Assembly: GCF_003432035.1 (NCBI RefSeq)
Contig: NZ_QOHO01000050.1
Location: 1-64,000 of the forward strand
Direction of reading: 5' to 3'
From: Lacrimispora amygdalina
Lineage (GTDB): Bacteria; Bacillota; Clostridia; Lachnospirales; Lachnospiraceae
Length of the DNA stretch: 64,000 nucleotides
Numbering within the stretch: position 1 is the first letter of the stretch; the number at the start of each line of letters is the position of its first letter. Below the pieces are notes generated by a model. The model was not told the DNA's origin. It searched no databases and was given only the letters and a program-made list of their open reading frames with translations. A program made the position numbers and the translations under genes. Positions 24,040-33,436 of this stretch are shown in pieces.

Positions 24040-26103
24040 ATGAATCAAACTGGTATCTGGTACGGAGGAGATTATTATCCGGAGCAGTGGCTTAAGAGCC
24101 CGGATATACTCAAACAGGATATAGACTATATGAAACAGGCAGGAATTAATACAGTGACCATGGGGATGTTTGCCTGGTCCTTTCTGGAGCCGGAAGAGGG
24201 AAGATATAATTTTGGCTGGCTGAAGGAGCGGGTGGATGAACTTTATAAGAATGGGATATATACCATTATGGGAACACCTTCCGGAGCCCGCCCCAAATGG
24301 CTGTCTGACAAATATCCGGAGGTGCTGCGGGTGGATGATACCGGGCGGAGGCAGCTTTTTTCCGGTAGGCATAACCATTGTTTCACTTCTCCCGTATACA
24401 GGGAAAAGGTGAGAAAGATCAATAAGGAACTGGCGGGGCAGTTTGCCTCCCATCCCGGTATTCTTATGTGGCATATCTCCAATGAATACGGAGGGGAATG
24501 CCACTGTGCCCTGTGCCAGAAAGCCTTTCGCCTGTGGCTGAAGAAGAAATATGATTCCATTGATGAATTGAACCGCAGGTGGTGCACGGCATTCTGGAGC
24601 CATATCTACCAATCCTTTGACCAGATCGAAAGCCCGTCATCCATTGGTGAGACTATGGTTCATGGGCTGAATCTGGACTGGAAGCGTTTTGTAACCGAAC
24701 AGACTACAGACTTTGCAAAATGGGAAGTGGATGCTTTGCGGGAAGAAGGAGCAGCACAACCTGCTGCTGTAAATCTGATGTATGATTACAAAGGGCTGAA
24801 TTATCATAAATTATCAACTGCTGTAGATGTGGTTTCCTGGGATTCCTATCCGCTGTGGTATAAAGAAAAGGAGATTTTTACAGCCAGGGATAATGGCTTA
24901 CAGCATGATTTTATGAGAAGTTTAAAAATGAAACCATTTCTTTTGATGGAATCCTGCCCCAGTGCAACCAACTGGCAGGGAGTCAGCAAGCTGAAAAAGC
25001 CGGGGCTTTTAAAACTGGCGGGGCTTCAGGCCGTTGCCCATGGATCGGACAGCGTACTATATTTTCAGATTCGTCAAAGCAGGGGCTGTTCTGAAAAATT
25101 TCATGGTGCTGTGATTGACCATTACGGAGGAGATGACACCCGGGTATTTCAAGAAGTAAAGGAAGTTGGCAGGGAACTTGATTTGCTGGGAGAAATAGCC
25201 GGTACCTCTGTACGGTCTAAAGCAGCTGTTATATATGATGTGGAAAACCGCTGGGCCTTGGAAGATGCACAGGGGCCCAGAAACAAAGGACTTTTCTACC
25301 ATGAGGTATGCACAAAAATCTATTCCGCCATTAGAAAAGCCGGAATCAACGTTGATGTAATATCTATGGATGAAAACCTTGAAAAATATGATCTGGTTGC
25401 TGCTCCTATGCTTTATTTATTTCAAAAGGGCATGGAGCAGAAAATCAGGCAGTATGTCGGGAGCGGGGGCTGTTTTTTGACCACTTACTGGTCTGGGATT
25501 GTGGATGATGGGGACCGCTGCTTCCTGGGCGGTGTACCTTATGGGCTGAAAGAAGTTCTGGGGCTGCGCAGTCAGGAAGTAGATGCTTTGTTTGATGGAG
25601 AAGTAAACCATATGGTACCGGCCGGAGGGAAAGGAAAACGGTATGAATGCCGCTGTCTTTGTGATCTGGTTCAGTTAAATGACGCAGAAACTCTAATGGT
25701 TTATGAGGATGATTTTTATCAGGGGTATCCGGCGTTTACAAAGAATTCATGGGGGAAGGGAACGGCTTACTATGTCTGCGCGGATGCAGAGCAGGAGTTT
25801 TATAATGATATATTCCACAAACTCACAGAAGAAGCCGGAATAAAGCCTCTTTTAAACGGAACCATCCCGGATGAACTGGAAATAACCTCCAGAGAGTCCG
25901 CCGGGGTCGAGTATATATTTGTACAGAATTTTTCCCGTAATGAGATAATACTGGAGAAGCCGCTGCTAGAGGATTTATTACAGGGAACCATACTGACGGG
26001 AGATATAACAGACAGCGGCGGGATCAATGGTTATGGAACTGTGGTAATAAGAAGAAAGTTAACTGCTGAAATGGCTGACGGGGAGAAAAGGACAATATCA
26101 TAA
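24040..26103 (+). CDS. GH42 beta-galactosidase
   Basis: The 687-residue enzyme starts at ATG 24040 (MNQTGIWYGGDYYPEQW, the usual GH42 opening) after AAAGGA; the open frame upstream overlaps the permease gene and is not used. The acid/base Glu149 lies in HISNEYGGECHCALC, whose cysteines form the zinc site of many GH42 enzymes, and the nucleophile is Glu304 in LLMESCPS. A trimerisation domain follows (about 390-600) and a small C-terminal beta domain. There is no signal peptide, so it hydrolyses imported galactosides in the cytoplasm. It ends the importer operon. Confidence 0.92.
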   Translation: MNQTGIWYGGDYYPEQWLKSPDILKQDIDYMKQAGINTVTMGMFAWSFLEPEEGRYNFGWLKERVDELYKNGIYTIMGTPSGARPKWLSDKYPEVLRVDDTGRRQLFSGRHNHCFTSPVYREKVRKINKELAGQFASHPGILMWHISNEYGGECHCALCQKAFRLWLKKKYDSIDELNRRWCTAFWSHIYQSFDQIESPSSIGETMVHGLNLDWKRFVTEQTTDFAKWEVDALREEGAAQPAAVNLMYDYKGLNYHKLSTAVDVVSWDSYPLWYKEKEIFTARDNGLQHDFMRSLKMKPFLLMESCPSATNWQGVSKLKKPGLLKLAGLQAVAHGSDSVLYFQIRQSRGCSEKFHGAVIDHYGGDDTRVFQEVKEVGRELDLLGEIAGTSVRSKAAVIYDVENRWALEDAQGPRNKGLFYHEVCTKIYSAIRKAGINVDVISMDENLEKYDLVAAPMLYLFQKGMEQKIRQYVGSGGCFLTTYWSGIVDDGDRCFLGGVPYGLKEVLGLRSQEVDALFDGEVNHMVPAGGKGKRYECRCLCDLVQLNDAETLMVYEDDFYQGYPAFTKNSWGKGTAYYVCADAEQEFYNDIFHKLTEEAGIKPLLNGTIPDELEITSRESAGVEYIFVQNFSRNEIILEKPLLEDLLQGTILTGDITDSGGINGYGTVVIRRKLTAEMADGEKRTIS

Positions 26104-26153
26104 GAGGAATTAAAAAAGGTGGCTCAGGAGAAAGAGTCAGTTTTGGAATAGGC

Positions 26154-26195
26154 AACAGCCCTGAAACTGTTTTTATATCGTTTCAGGGCTGTTTT
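26154..26195 (+). terminator. Terminator after the GH42 gene
   Basis: AACAGCCCTGAAAC (26154-26167) pairs perfectly with GTTTCAGGGCTGTT (26180-26193), followed by T and A. Confidence 0.9.
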
Positions 26196-26302
26196 ATGAT
26201 ATACTGTCTGGGAATAATCATAAAAAACAGATAGAAAATGGACACCGTCTTTTACTTATAGTAAAATGGACCAAACAGGATAAACAGAAGGAAGGAATCC
26301 GT

Positions 26303-28183
26303 ATGGGAAAGATTGCGTTGCTTGTTTCCAGAGAAGAGATGATTTATCAGGCGCATAATATTCTTCAGGAGAAAAACCATGAGATCGGGGAAATGAGGGT
26401 AATTAAGACAGAGGATGCGGTTTCTGAAGCCCGCCAGTCCATTGCGAACGGTGCGTCTATCATCATCGCAAGAGGTCTTCAGGCTTCTCTCATGAAGCAG
26501 TACACTGACATTCCTGTAGTGGAAATCGTCATAACTGCCCAGGAGATGGCTCTGTTAGTGAGCAGGGCAAAGCAGATTCTAAAAAAGGACAATCCGGTCC
26601 TTGGTGTGGTGGGATTTAAAAACATGTTTTGTGACATGTCTTATTTTGATATCATTTATGGAATTGAAATGCGGACTTATTTTGCAGAAAAAGGGGATCT
26701 TCTGGAGGATATGGCGAGACAGGCAGTCCGTGACGATGTGGATTTGATCATTGGAGGGGATACGGCTGTGGGGATTGCAGGAGAGAGCGGTATCCCTTCC
26801 CTGTTTTTGTCCAACACAGAGGATTCCATGAGAAACGCCCTGTCTATGGCGGAAAGTGTCGATTATGCCATGGGCGTGGAAAAACGCAATGCTGCCCAGA
26901 TCGAGACGCTTCTGGATTATTCTTTTAACGGAGTGGCGAGGCTTGATGCGTCCGGAAGTATTGTGGATATCAACGCAATCATGGAAGACATTCTGGAGAA
27001 AAAGAAGGAGGAAGTTCTTTTAAGACCGGCGGGTGAGGTGTTCCCTGAACTTTTGGGCGAACCCTTCCGCCAGGTGCTGGAATACGGAAAAGAATCCTAT
27101 TCCCTCTTTATGGAGATCAGCCGGACCTCTGTGTTTGCCATTGTGGCGCCGGTGGTGATTGAAAAAAAGGTAGAGGGAGCCATACTCACCTGTCATCGCA
27201 TGAAACGAAAACAGCATAAGGGGCTGGAGGTAAAGGGAAAAAGTCAGTTAAGAGGAGCAGGAGCACTGGGGGAATTCGGGGATCTTTTACAGGAATCGAA
27301 GAATATGCAGGACTGTCTGCGCCTTGCCAAGCTGTATGCCCTTACGGAAAAGGCGGTTTTCATTACCGGCGAGCCGGGAACAGAGAAGCAGCTTCTGGCT
27401 CAGTGTATTCATAATGCCGGGCTTCATAAAGACGGACCCTTTGTCAACGTATCCTGTGACGGGCTGGGAGAAGAGGCACAGTATGACATGATATTTGGGG
27501 ATAAGGGCGCAGCTGCCCAGGCTAAGGGAGGGTCCCTGCTGATCGAAGATATACAGGCTTTAACGAAAGCAAACCAGTACAGGCTTTACCAGCTGATCCG
27601 CCATAAGCACAGGCTGGGAAGAGAAGGGCAGCGGTATGCCGGAGCAGAGGTCAGAATTATGGTGACAGGGACGGTTCCTTTATCTGAACTTGTTAAAAAG
27701 CAGGATTTCCGGAAAGAACTGTATTATCTTCTTGAGGGATTGACGGTCACCATTCCTCCCTTAAGAGAACGGAAAGAAGACCTGGAGTTTAAGATAAGGG
27801 AAACAATCAGGGACTGCTGTGAACATTACTCCAGGTTTCATGTGCTGACAAAAGGCGCCTGTAAAGTGCTGCTTGATTATCCATGGAAAGGCAATTTGAT
27901 CCAGGTGGAGAATTTTTGTGAACGACTGATACTGACAGCGGAAAAGAGGAGTCTTGACGAAGCTGCGGTGGAAGATCTTCTCACTGAAATGTATCCAGAT
28001 GAAAGCAGTGTGGAAAAAGAAGACCCCGTTATAAAAAATGCAGAAGTTCCATACCCCCTGGAAGCCGGTGAAATTAAGAATACACTTTTAAAACTGGGAG
28101 GAAACCGGGAAAAAACAGCGAAGGAGCTGGGAATCAGCAAGGCAACATTATGGAGAAAAATGAAAAAATATCATCTGGAATGA
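26303..28183 (+). CDS. PrpR-N domain regulator with degenerate AAA+ domain (paralogue A)
   Basis: The 626-residue protein has an N-terminal PrpR-type sensor (about 1-185, with IIIARGLQASLMKQ), a PAS-like segment (about 200-300), an AAA+ domain of the sigma-54 activator type (about 330-545) and a C-terminal Fis-type helix-turn-helix (about 590-626, ending TAKELGISKATLWRKMKKY). The Walker A reads GEPGTEKQ in place of GETGTGKE, and the GAFTGA loop that contacts sigma-54 is missing. It may therefore act without sigma-54 or without ATP hydrolysis. It lies upstream of the tartronate semialdehyde reductase cluster and is probably its regulator. Confidence 0.85.
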   Translation: MGKIALLVSREEMIYQAHNILQEKNHEIGEMRVIKTEDAVSEARQSIANGASIIIARGLQASLMKQYTDIPVVEIVITAQEMALLVSRAKQILKKDNPVLGVVGFKNMFCDMSYFDIIYGIEMRTYFAEKGDLLEDMARQAVRDDVDLIIGGDTAVGIAGESGIPSLFLSNTEDSMRNALSMAESVDYAMGVEKRNAAQIETLLDYSFNGVARLDASGSIVDINAIMEDILEKKKEEVLLRPAGEVFPELLGEPFRQVLEYGKESYSLFMEISRTSVFAIVAPVVIEKKVEGAILTCHRMKRKQHKGLEVKGKSQLRGAGALGEFGDLLQESKNMQDCLRLAKLYALTEKAVFITGEPGTEKQLLAQCIHNAGLHKDGPFVNVSCDGLGEEAQYDMIFGDKGAAAQAKGGSLLIEDIQALTKANQYRLYQLIRHKHRLGREGQRYAGAEVRIMVTGTVPLSELVKKQDFRKELYYLLEGLTVTIPPLRERKEDLEFKIRETIRDCCEHYSRFHVLTKGACKVLLDYPWKGNLIQVENFCERLILTAEKRSLDEAAVEDLLTEMYPDESSVEKEDPVIKNAEVPYPLEAGEIKNTLLKLGGNREKTAKELGISKATLWRKMKKYHLE

Positions 28184-28361
28184 AATTAAAGTGAAATGAT
28201 AATGATACGAAAATGAAACAATAGATAATTTGTATAAAGAAAGTCCCTCCATTCGTTAATTCCGCCCATAGCAGAACCTCTGATTATTATCTATAATCAC
28301 AGCAGAGATGGGAAGTACCCATCGGTCACTGTAAACAGAATGAAAAAGTGAGGGAAAGCAT

Positions 28362-29252
28362 ATGAAAATTGGATTTATCGGTTTGGGAATTATGGGAAGA
28401 CCTATGGCAAAGAACCTGTTAAAGGCAGGTCATGAATTAGTTGTATTTGATTTTAATAAAGAAGCAGTAGCAGATCTGGTTTCAAACGGTGCAGCTTCCG
28501 CTGAAACCGGAAAAGATTTAGCTTCCCAGTGCGGCGTTGTGATCACCATGCTGCCAAATTCTCCACATGTAAGAGCGGCAGTTTTAGGCGGGAACGGCGT
28601 AGCAGAAGGCGCAAAGCCTGGAACTGTAGTCATTGATATGAGCTCCATTGATCCAACTGAGAGCAGAGCCATCGGCGCTGAACTTGAAAAGCTTGGAATT
28701 GATATGCTTGATGCTCCGGTATCCGGCGGAGAACCAAAGGCTATTGACGGAACTTTATCTGTAATGGTGGGCGGAAAGAAAGAACTGTTTGACAAATATT
28801 ATGATATGCTTATGGTTATGGCAGGATCTGTTGTTTACGTTGGTGAGCTTGGCGCAGGAAATGTGGCAAAGCTGGCAAATCAGATTGTTGTTGCGGTTAA
28901 TATCGCAGCTGTATCAGAAGCTCTTACCTTCGCTAAAAAAGCAGGAACGGATCCGGAACTTGTATATCAGGCGATCCGCGGCGGTCTGGCCGGTTCTACC
29001 GTTATGGATGCAAAAGCACCTATGATGCTTAATAGAAACTTTAAGCCAGGTTTCCGCATTGAGCTTCACATCAAGGATTTAAATAATGCACTGAATGCAG
29101 CTCATAATGTAAGTTCTCCCGTTCCATTAACAGGCCAGTTAATGGAGATTATGCAGGGACTGAAAGCAGACGGTTTTGACAAAGAGGATCATTCCAGCAT
29201 CGTGAAGTATTACGAGAAAATTGCAAATACAACTGTAGAACCGCAAAAATAA
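28362..29252 (+). CDS. garR: Tartronate semialdehyde reductase (2-hydroxy-3-oxopropionate reductase)
   Basis: GarR reduces tartronate semialdehyde to D-glycerate with NAD(P)H. The 296-residue protein has the N-terminal Rossmann motif IGFIGLGIMGRPMAKNL, the substrate motif DAPVSGGEPKAIDGTLSVMVGG and the catalytic Lys in GNVAKLANQ of the beta-hydroxyacid dehydrogenase family. The first gene of a run with a DapA-family lyase, glycerate kinase, and nearby glucarate dehydratases, it fits the third step of the glucarate/galactarate pathway. The intergenic DNA before it (28184-28361) shows no clear sigma-54 box. Confidence 0.9.
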   Translation: MKIGFIGLGIMGRPMAKNLLKAGHELVVFDFNKEAVADLVSNGAASAETGKDLASQCGVVITMLPNSPHVRAAVLGGNGVAEGAKPGTVVIDMSSIDPTESRAIGAELEKLGIDMLDAPVSGGEPKAIDGTLSVMVGGKKELFDKYYDMLMVMAGSVVYVGELGAGNVAKLANQIVVAVNIAAVSEALTFAKKAGTDPELVYQAIRGGLAGSTVMDAKAPMMLNRNFKPGFRIELHIKDLNNALNAAHNVSSPVPLTGQLMEIMQGLKADGFDKEDHSSIVKYYEKIANTTVEPQK

Positions 29253-29276
29253 GCCGGACGGAGAGGACAAAAAAAC

Positions 29277-30176
29277 ATGAATACAGATTTTATTAAAGGC
29301 GTTATTGTGCCAATCCTTACGCCCATAGACGAAAATGAGCTGATTGATGAAGCAAAGTTAAGGGATCAGGTTGATTATGTCATTAACGGCGGTGTGCTTG
29401 GCATTCTGGCATTCGGGAGCAACGGAGAGTTCTACGCAGTGGAAGATGATGAGATGGAACGCGGGCTGAAAATCATGGTAGATCAGGCTGCCGGAAGAGT
29501 TCCCGTATACTTTGGCATCGGCGCCATCAGTACGAAAAAATGCTGCCATCTGGCTAAGATGGCGGTAGAAAACGGCGCTGCAGGCATTTCCGTTCTTCAG
29601 CCCATGTTTTTAAAGCCTACAGAAACAGAACTTTATAATCATTTTAAAACAATAGCAGAATCTGTACCGGAAACACCAATGCTGCTTTATAACAATCCGG
29701 GACGTGTGGGATATACCATGTCCGCCGGTCTGGTTGAGCGTCTGGCAAAGGAATTCGATAATATCATCGGCATGAAGGACACCAGCGGTGATATCACCCA
29801 GACAGCAGAATTCATTCGCAGAACCCGCGGAACAGACTTTAAAGTATTCGGCGGAAAGGATACACTGTTATATGCATCCATGTGCCACGGCGCAGTAGGC
29901 GGCGTATGTACAGCTGCCAACTTTATGCCGGAGCTGATTACTGATGTATACAACAAATTTGTGGCCGGTGATCTGCAAGGCTCTCTGGAAGCACAGTTTA
30001 AGTTAAACCCGGTGCGCCTTTCCATGGATCCGGCAAGCTTCCCGGTAGCGGCCAAGGATATGGCAAATTTAAGAGGAAGAAACGTTGGACTTCCCTTTAA
30101 ACCCAATGTTGCCACTCCGGAGGGACCGGTTCTTAGCCAGATCAGAAAAGAGATGGAAACAGCGGGGCTCATTTAG
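29277..30176 (+). CDS. DapA-family lyase, probable 5-keto-4-deoxyglucarate aldolase
   Basis: The 299-residue protein has the class I aldolase fold of the DHDPS/NAL family, with a GSNGEF loop at about 44-49, the catalytic Tyr in LLYNNPGR (about 139) and the Schiff-base Lys in IIGMKDTSGD (about 166). It lies 24 bases after garR and before glycerate kinase. In the aldarate pathway the step between glucarate dehydratase and GarR is a retro-aldol split to pyruvate and tartronate semialdehyde, usually done by HpcH-type GarL, which is absent here. This protein is the natural candidate. The alternative, a KDG dehydratase giving 2-oxoglutarate semialdehyde, fits the neighbours less well. Confidence 0.75.
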   Translation: MNTDFIKGVIVPILTPIDENELIDEAKLRDQVDYVINGGVLGILAFGSNGEFYAVEDDEMERGLKIMVDQAAGRVPVYFGIGAISTKKCCHLAKMAVENGAAGISVLQPMFLKPTETELYNHFKTIAESVPETPMLLYNNPGRVGYTMSAGLVERLAKEFDNIIGMKDTSGDITQTAEFIRRTRGTDFKVFGGKDTLLYASMCHGAVGGVCTAANFMPELITDVYNKFVAGDLQGSLEAQFKLNPVRLSMDPASFPVAAKDMANLRGRNVGLPFKPNVATPEGPVLSQIRKEMETAGLI

Positions 30177-30219
30177 AAATAAGAGGTCGTTACGGGAAAC
30201 ATTGATATAAGAAAGAAGG

Positions 30220-30257
30220 CAGGCTGGTGGCTGTTGATAGGCTGCCGGCCTGTTTTT
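30220..30257 (+). terminator. Terminator-like hairpin between the lyase and glycerate kinase genes
   Basis: CAGGCTGG (30220-30227) pairs with CCGGCCTG (30245-30252) with one G-T pair, followed by TTTTT. It may attenuate read-through into the kinase gene. Confidence 0.65.
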
Positions 30258-30288
30258 CGTTTCAGGCGTAAGAGGAAAGGGGCAGGCG

Positions 30289-31431
30289 ATGAAATTTTTA
30301 TTTGCATCTGATTCATTTAAAGGATCCTTATCATCTGTGGAGATTGTTGGAATCCTCACAGAAGAAGCAAAACGTATATTTCCGGATTGTGAGTGCAGCG
30401 GAGTATCTGTGGCAGATGGAGGGGAAGGAACCATAGAGGCTGTGATTGATGCTATGAATGGGCTAATCCGGACCGTATCAGTACACGGTCCGCTGATGGA
30501 AGAAACTACTGCGGTGTATGGAGTGTTTGATGGCAGCCATGCAGTGATCGAGATGGCAAAAGCTTCCGGACTTCCCATGGTTCCGTCAGAAAAGAGAAAT
30601 CCTCTTTATACCACTACCTATGGGACAGGGGAGCTGATTAAAGCTGCTTTGGATGAAGGGTACAGAAATATTGCCATTGCAATCGGCGGTAGTGCAACCA
30701 ATGACGGAGGTATGGGTGCCATGACGGCTCTTGGTGTGAAATTCCTTGATAAAGCAGGGAACCGGCTGACTGGTTACGGCGAAGATTTGGGAAAAGTGGA
30801 ACGTATTGATATAAGCGGACTTCACCCGGCTGTGAAAGAGACAGAATTTACTGTGATGTGTGACGTAACGAATCCGCTGACTGGGCAAACCGGCGCAACC
30901 TATACCTTTGGAAAACAAAAAGGGGGTACTCCTGAAATCCTTGACCGGCTGGAAAAGGATATGAAATCCTATGCAGGTAAGCTGTTTGAACTGACCGGTA
31001 TTGATGTGGACCAGATTCAGGGAACCGGAGCAGCGGGAGGGCTTGGAGCCGCTTTAAAAGTATTTCTAAATGCTAATATGAAATCAGGAATTGAAACTGT
31101 CCTGGATCTGATTCAGTTTGATGCTTTGTTAGAAGGGGTGGATTTAGTCGTTACCGGAGAGGGCAGAATGGACTGGCAGTCTGCCTTCGGAAAGGTTCCA
31201 AGCGGAATTGGTCTGCGGTGTAAAAAAAGAGGTATTCCGGCTGTTGCCATAGTAGGCGGCATGGGGGATGGAGCCGAAAAAATCTATGAATACGGAATTG
31301 AAAGCATAACTACAACCATTCAGGGAGCAATGTCCATAGAAGAGGCAATGGAGCGGTCTGTGGAACTATACCGGGGAGCGGCACAGCGCACGTTTCGTAT
31401 GCTGAGAGCCGGGATGAGTCTGAAAGGATAA
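30289..31431 (+). CDS. garK: Glycerate 2-kinase (GarK/GlxK class)
   Basis: This 380-residue enzyme phosphorylates D-glycerate made by GarR, feeding 2-phosphoglycerate into glycolysis. Family signatures are the opening FLFASDSFKGSLSS, the VSVADGGEGTIEAV segment, GGSATNDGGMGAMTALG, and the late VTGEGRMDWQSAFGKVPSGI. The length is typical. AGGGGCAG precedes the ATG. It follows garR and the lyase on the same strand, with a terminator-like hairpin in between. Confidence 0.92.
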   Translation: MKFLFASDSFKGSLSSVEIVGILTEEAKRIFPDCECSGVSVADGGEGTIEAVIDAMNGLIRTVSVHGPLMEETTAVYGVFDGSHAVIEMAKASGLPMVPSEKRNPLYTTTYGTGELIKAALDEGYRNIAIAIGGSATNDGGMGAMTALGVKFLDKAGNRLTGYGEDLGKVERIDISGLHPAVKETEFTVMCDVTNPLTGQTGATYTFGKQKGGTPEILDRLEKDMKSYAGKLFELTGIDVDQIQGTGAAGGLGAALKVFLNANMKSGIETVLDLIQFDALLEGVDLVVTGEGRMDWQSAFGKVPSGIGLRCKKRGIPAVAIVGGMGDGAEKIYEYGIESITTTIQGAMSIEEAMERSVELYRGAAQRTFRMLRAGMSLKG

Positions 31432-31443
31432 AAAGGGGAGAAA

Positions 31444-32421
31444 ATGGATGTAACCGGATTATGGTCTCTTCAGTGCATGATGTTTCTGCTCACTGGAGCA
31501 GGTGCCATATTAAAGAGGAAAGGTGTTTTAAAGGAAGCAGGAAAGACGGTGCTTACAGATGCCGTGCTGTATTTTTTTCTGCCCTGCAATATCATCAATT
31601 CCTTCCGCATGAAATTTGACAGTAAAATACTGCTCCGGTTCGGGGCAGTTCTTTTCCTGTCTGTTTTTGTACAGATAGGAAGCTATATTTTAAGCCGGAT
31701 CTTGTATAACAAAAAGCCGGATTCTGTAAAAAGGGTTCTTCAGTATGCAACCATAGTTTCAAACTCCGGGTTTTTAGGTCTACCCATTGCAGAAGGAATT
31801 TATGGTGCGGAGGGGATGATGTATGCTTCTATATTTATCATTCCCATGCGGATTATGATGTGGTCAGCAGGAATTGCATGCTTCACAGAAAGTCCTGATT
31901 TTAAGTCAGTAGTGAAAAAAATTGCATTTCACCCCTGTATTGTAGCCGTTTATATCGGCCTGTTTCTGCTTTTGTTCCAGGTGCCCATTCAGATATTAAA
32001 TGCAAATCTCATGGCTCATCTGCCCTCCGTTGTCCATACCATAACGGGTATTCTTGGTCTGGCACTTGACAGGGCCGTCCGTTCGGCGGGAAGCTGTACA
32101 ACGGCTCTGACTATGCTTTTAATCGGAATGATGCTTTCTGAGGTGAGTTTTAAAAGCCTGTTTCACCGGGATGCTCTTTTTATATCCCTTATGCGGCTGA
32201 TTATTCTGCCTTTTTTTACCCTGGCATTGTGCAGAATATTGAAGATGGAGAATTATCTTACGGCGGTCTGCGTACTGATGACCGGGATGCCGGCAGGGAG
32301 TACTTCAGCCATACTTGCGGCAAAGTATGACTGCGATTATGTATTTGCAACGAAATGTGTGGTAATATCCACACTTTTATCCATGCTTACAATTCCTTTC
32401 TGGTCCATGGGATTTTCATGA
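31444..32421 (+). CDS. AEC family transporter
   Basis: The 325-residue integral membrane protein has about ten hydrophobic helices in two five-helix halves, as in the auxin efflux carrier (AEC) family. ATIVSNSGFLGLPIAEGIYG in the first half and TGMPAGSTSAILAAKY in the second match family motifs. AEC members move malate, malonate and other organic anions. It starts 12 bases after glycerate kinase, so a role with a C3 acid or a pathway intermediate is plausible, but direction and substrate are unknown. Confidence 0.8.
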   Translation: MDVTGLWSLQCMMFLLTGAGAILKRKGVLKEAGKTVLTDAVLYFFLPCNIINSFRMKFDSKILLRFGAVLFLSVFVQIGSYILSRILYNKKPDSVKRVLQYATIVSNSGFLGLPIAEGIYGAEGMMYASIFIIPMRIMMWSAGIACFTESPDFKSVVKKIAFHPCIVAVYIGLFLLLFQVPIQILNANLMAHLPSVVHTITGILGLALDRAVRSAGSCTTALTMLLIGMMLSEVSFKSLFHRDALFISLMRLIILPFFTLALCRILKMENYLTAVCVLMTGMPAGSTSAILAAKYDCDYVFATKCVVISTLLSMLTIPFWSMGFS

Positions 32422-32460
32422 AAAATTTTCATGGTGAGAGAAGGAGAACAGGAGGAGAAA

Positions 32461-33324
32461 ATGGTAATTAGGAAACAAAGTGTTATGCTTCCGGACGGAA
32501 CTGCCGTACCGTCTCTGGGACAGGGAACCTGGTTTCTTGGAGAACGAAGAAACAGGAGGAAGGAAGAACTGGACAGCTTAAGGGCCGGAATTTCAGCCGG
32601 GATGACGCTCCTTGATACGGCTGAGATGTATGGTGATGGAAAAGCGGAGGAACTGCTTGGAGAGGCCATACAGGATTTTGACCGCAGCAGCCTGTTTCTT
32701 GTGTCCAAGGTATATCCCCATAATGCAGGCAGAAAGAATATATTTAAAAGCTGTATTAAGACACTTGAACGGCTGAATACGGATTATCTGGACTTATATC
32801 TTCTGCACTGGAGGGGAAGTATTCCTTTAAGTGAGACTGTGGAATGTATGGAGCAGCTGAAAAAAGAAGGGAAGATCAGGCGCTGGGGAGTGTCAAACTT
32901 TGATACTGCTGACATGAAGGAGTTATGGAGTGTTCCTGGAGGGAATAATTGTCAGATCAATCAGGTCCTTTATCATGTGGCTTCCAGAGGAATTGAATAT
33001 GATTTAATTCCATGGCTGGAAGAACACAAAGTTCCGGTCATGGCTTATTGTCCTCTGGCACAGGCGGGTGATTTAAAACGGGGCCTCTATGAGAATCCGG
33101 CACTGATCCGTATCGCAGATGCACATCAATGTACGGTTTCCAATATTCTTCTTGCTTTTGCAATCCGCAGCAAAAATGTGGTGGCAATACCCCGTACGGG
33201 AAATAAGGACCATGCACTTGACAATGCAAAAGCATGGGAAGTGAATCTGACACAGGACGAGCTTATAGAGATAAACCGGGCTTTCCCTGCGCCGGTGAAA
33301 AAGACGTATCTGGATATTGTGTAA
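32461..33324 (+). CDS. Aldo/keto reductase
   Basis: The start is set at ATG 32461, six bases after GGAGG; the open frame begins at 32431. The 287-residue protein is a TIM-barrel NAD(P)H-dependent reductase with the GTAEMYGDG-like segment DTAEMYGDG (Asp and Tyr), catalytic Lys in FLVSKVYPHN, His in YLLHWRG, and the cofactor-binding VVAIPRTGNKDHALDN. It is the last gene of the garR cluster and may reduce an aldehyde intermediate, though its substrate is not predictable. Confidence 0.85.
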   Translation: MVIRKQSVMLPDGTAVPSLGQGTWFLGERRNRRKEELDSLRAGISAGMTLLDTAEMYGDGKAEELLGEAIQDFDRSSLFLVSKVYPHNAGRKNIFKSCIKTLERLNTDYLDLYLLHWRGSIPLSETVECMEQLKKEGKIRRWGVSNFDTADMKELWSVPGGNNCQINQVLYHVASRGIEYDLIPWLEEHKVPVMAYCPLAQAGDLKRGLYENPALIRIADAHQCTVSNILLAFAIRSKNVVAIPRTGNKDHALDNAKAWEVNLTQDELIEINRAFPAPVKKTYLDIV

Positions 33325-33436
33325 TTTTGGTTTACTCCGTCTATCCTTTGCGAATCCAATGATTTTAAGTTGCTTGTAATAATATTATTCTGCAGTTACA
33401 ATAATAGAAATAGAAATGATGGAAGCGAGGTAGGAA

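Noticed and set aside
28184-28361. Possible sigma-54 (-24/-12) promoter for garR
   Set aside because: No TGGCAC-N5-TTGCA pattern was found, and the nearby PrpR-N regulators lack the sigma-54 contact loop.
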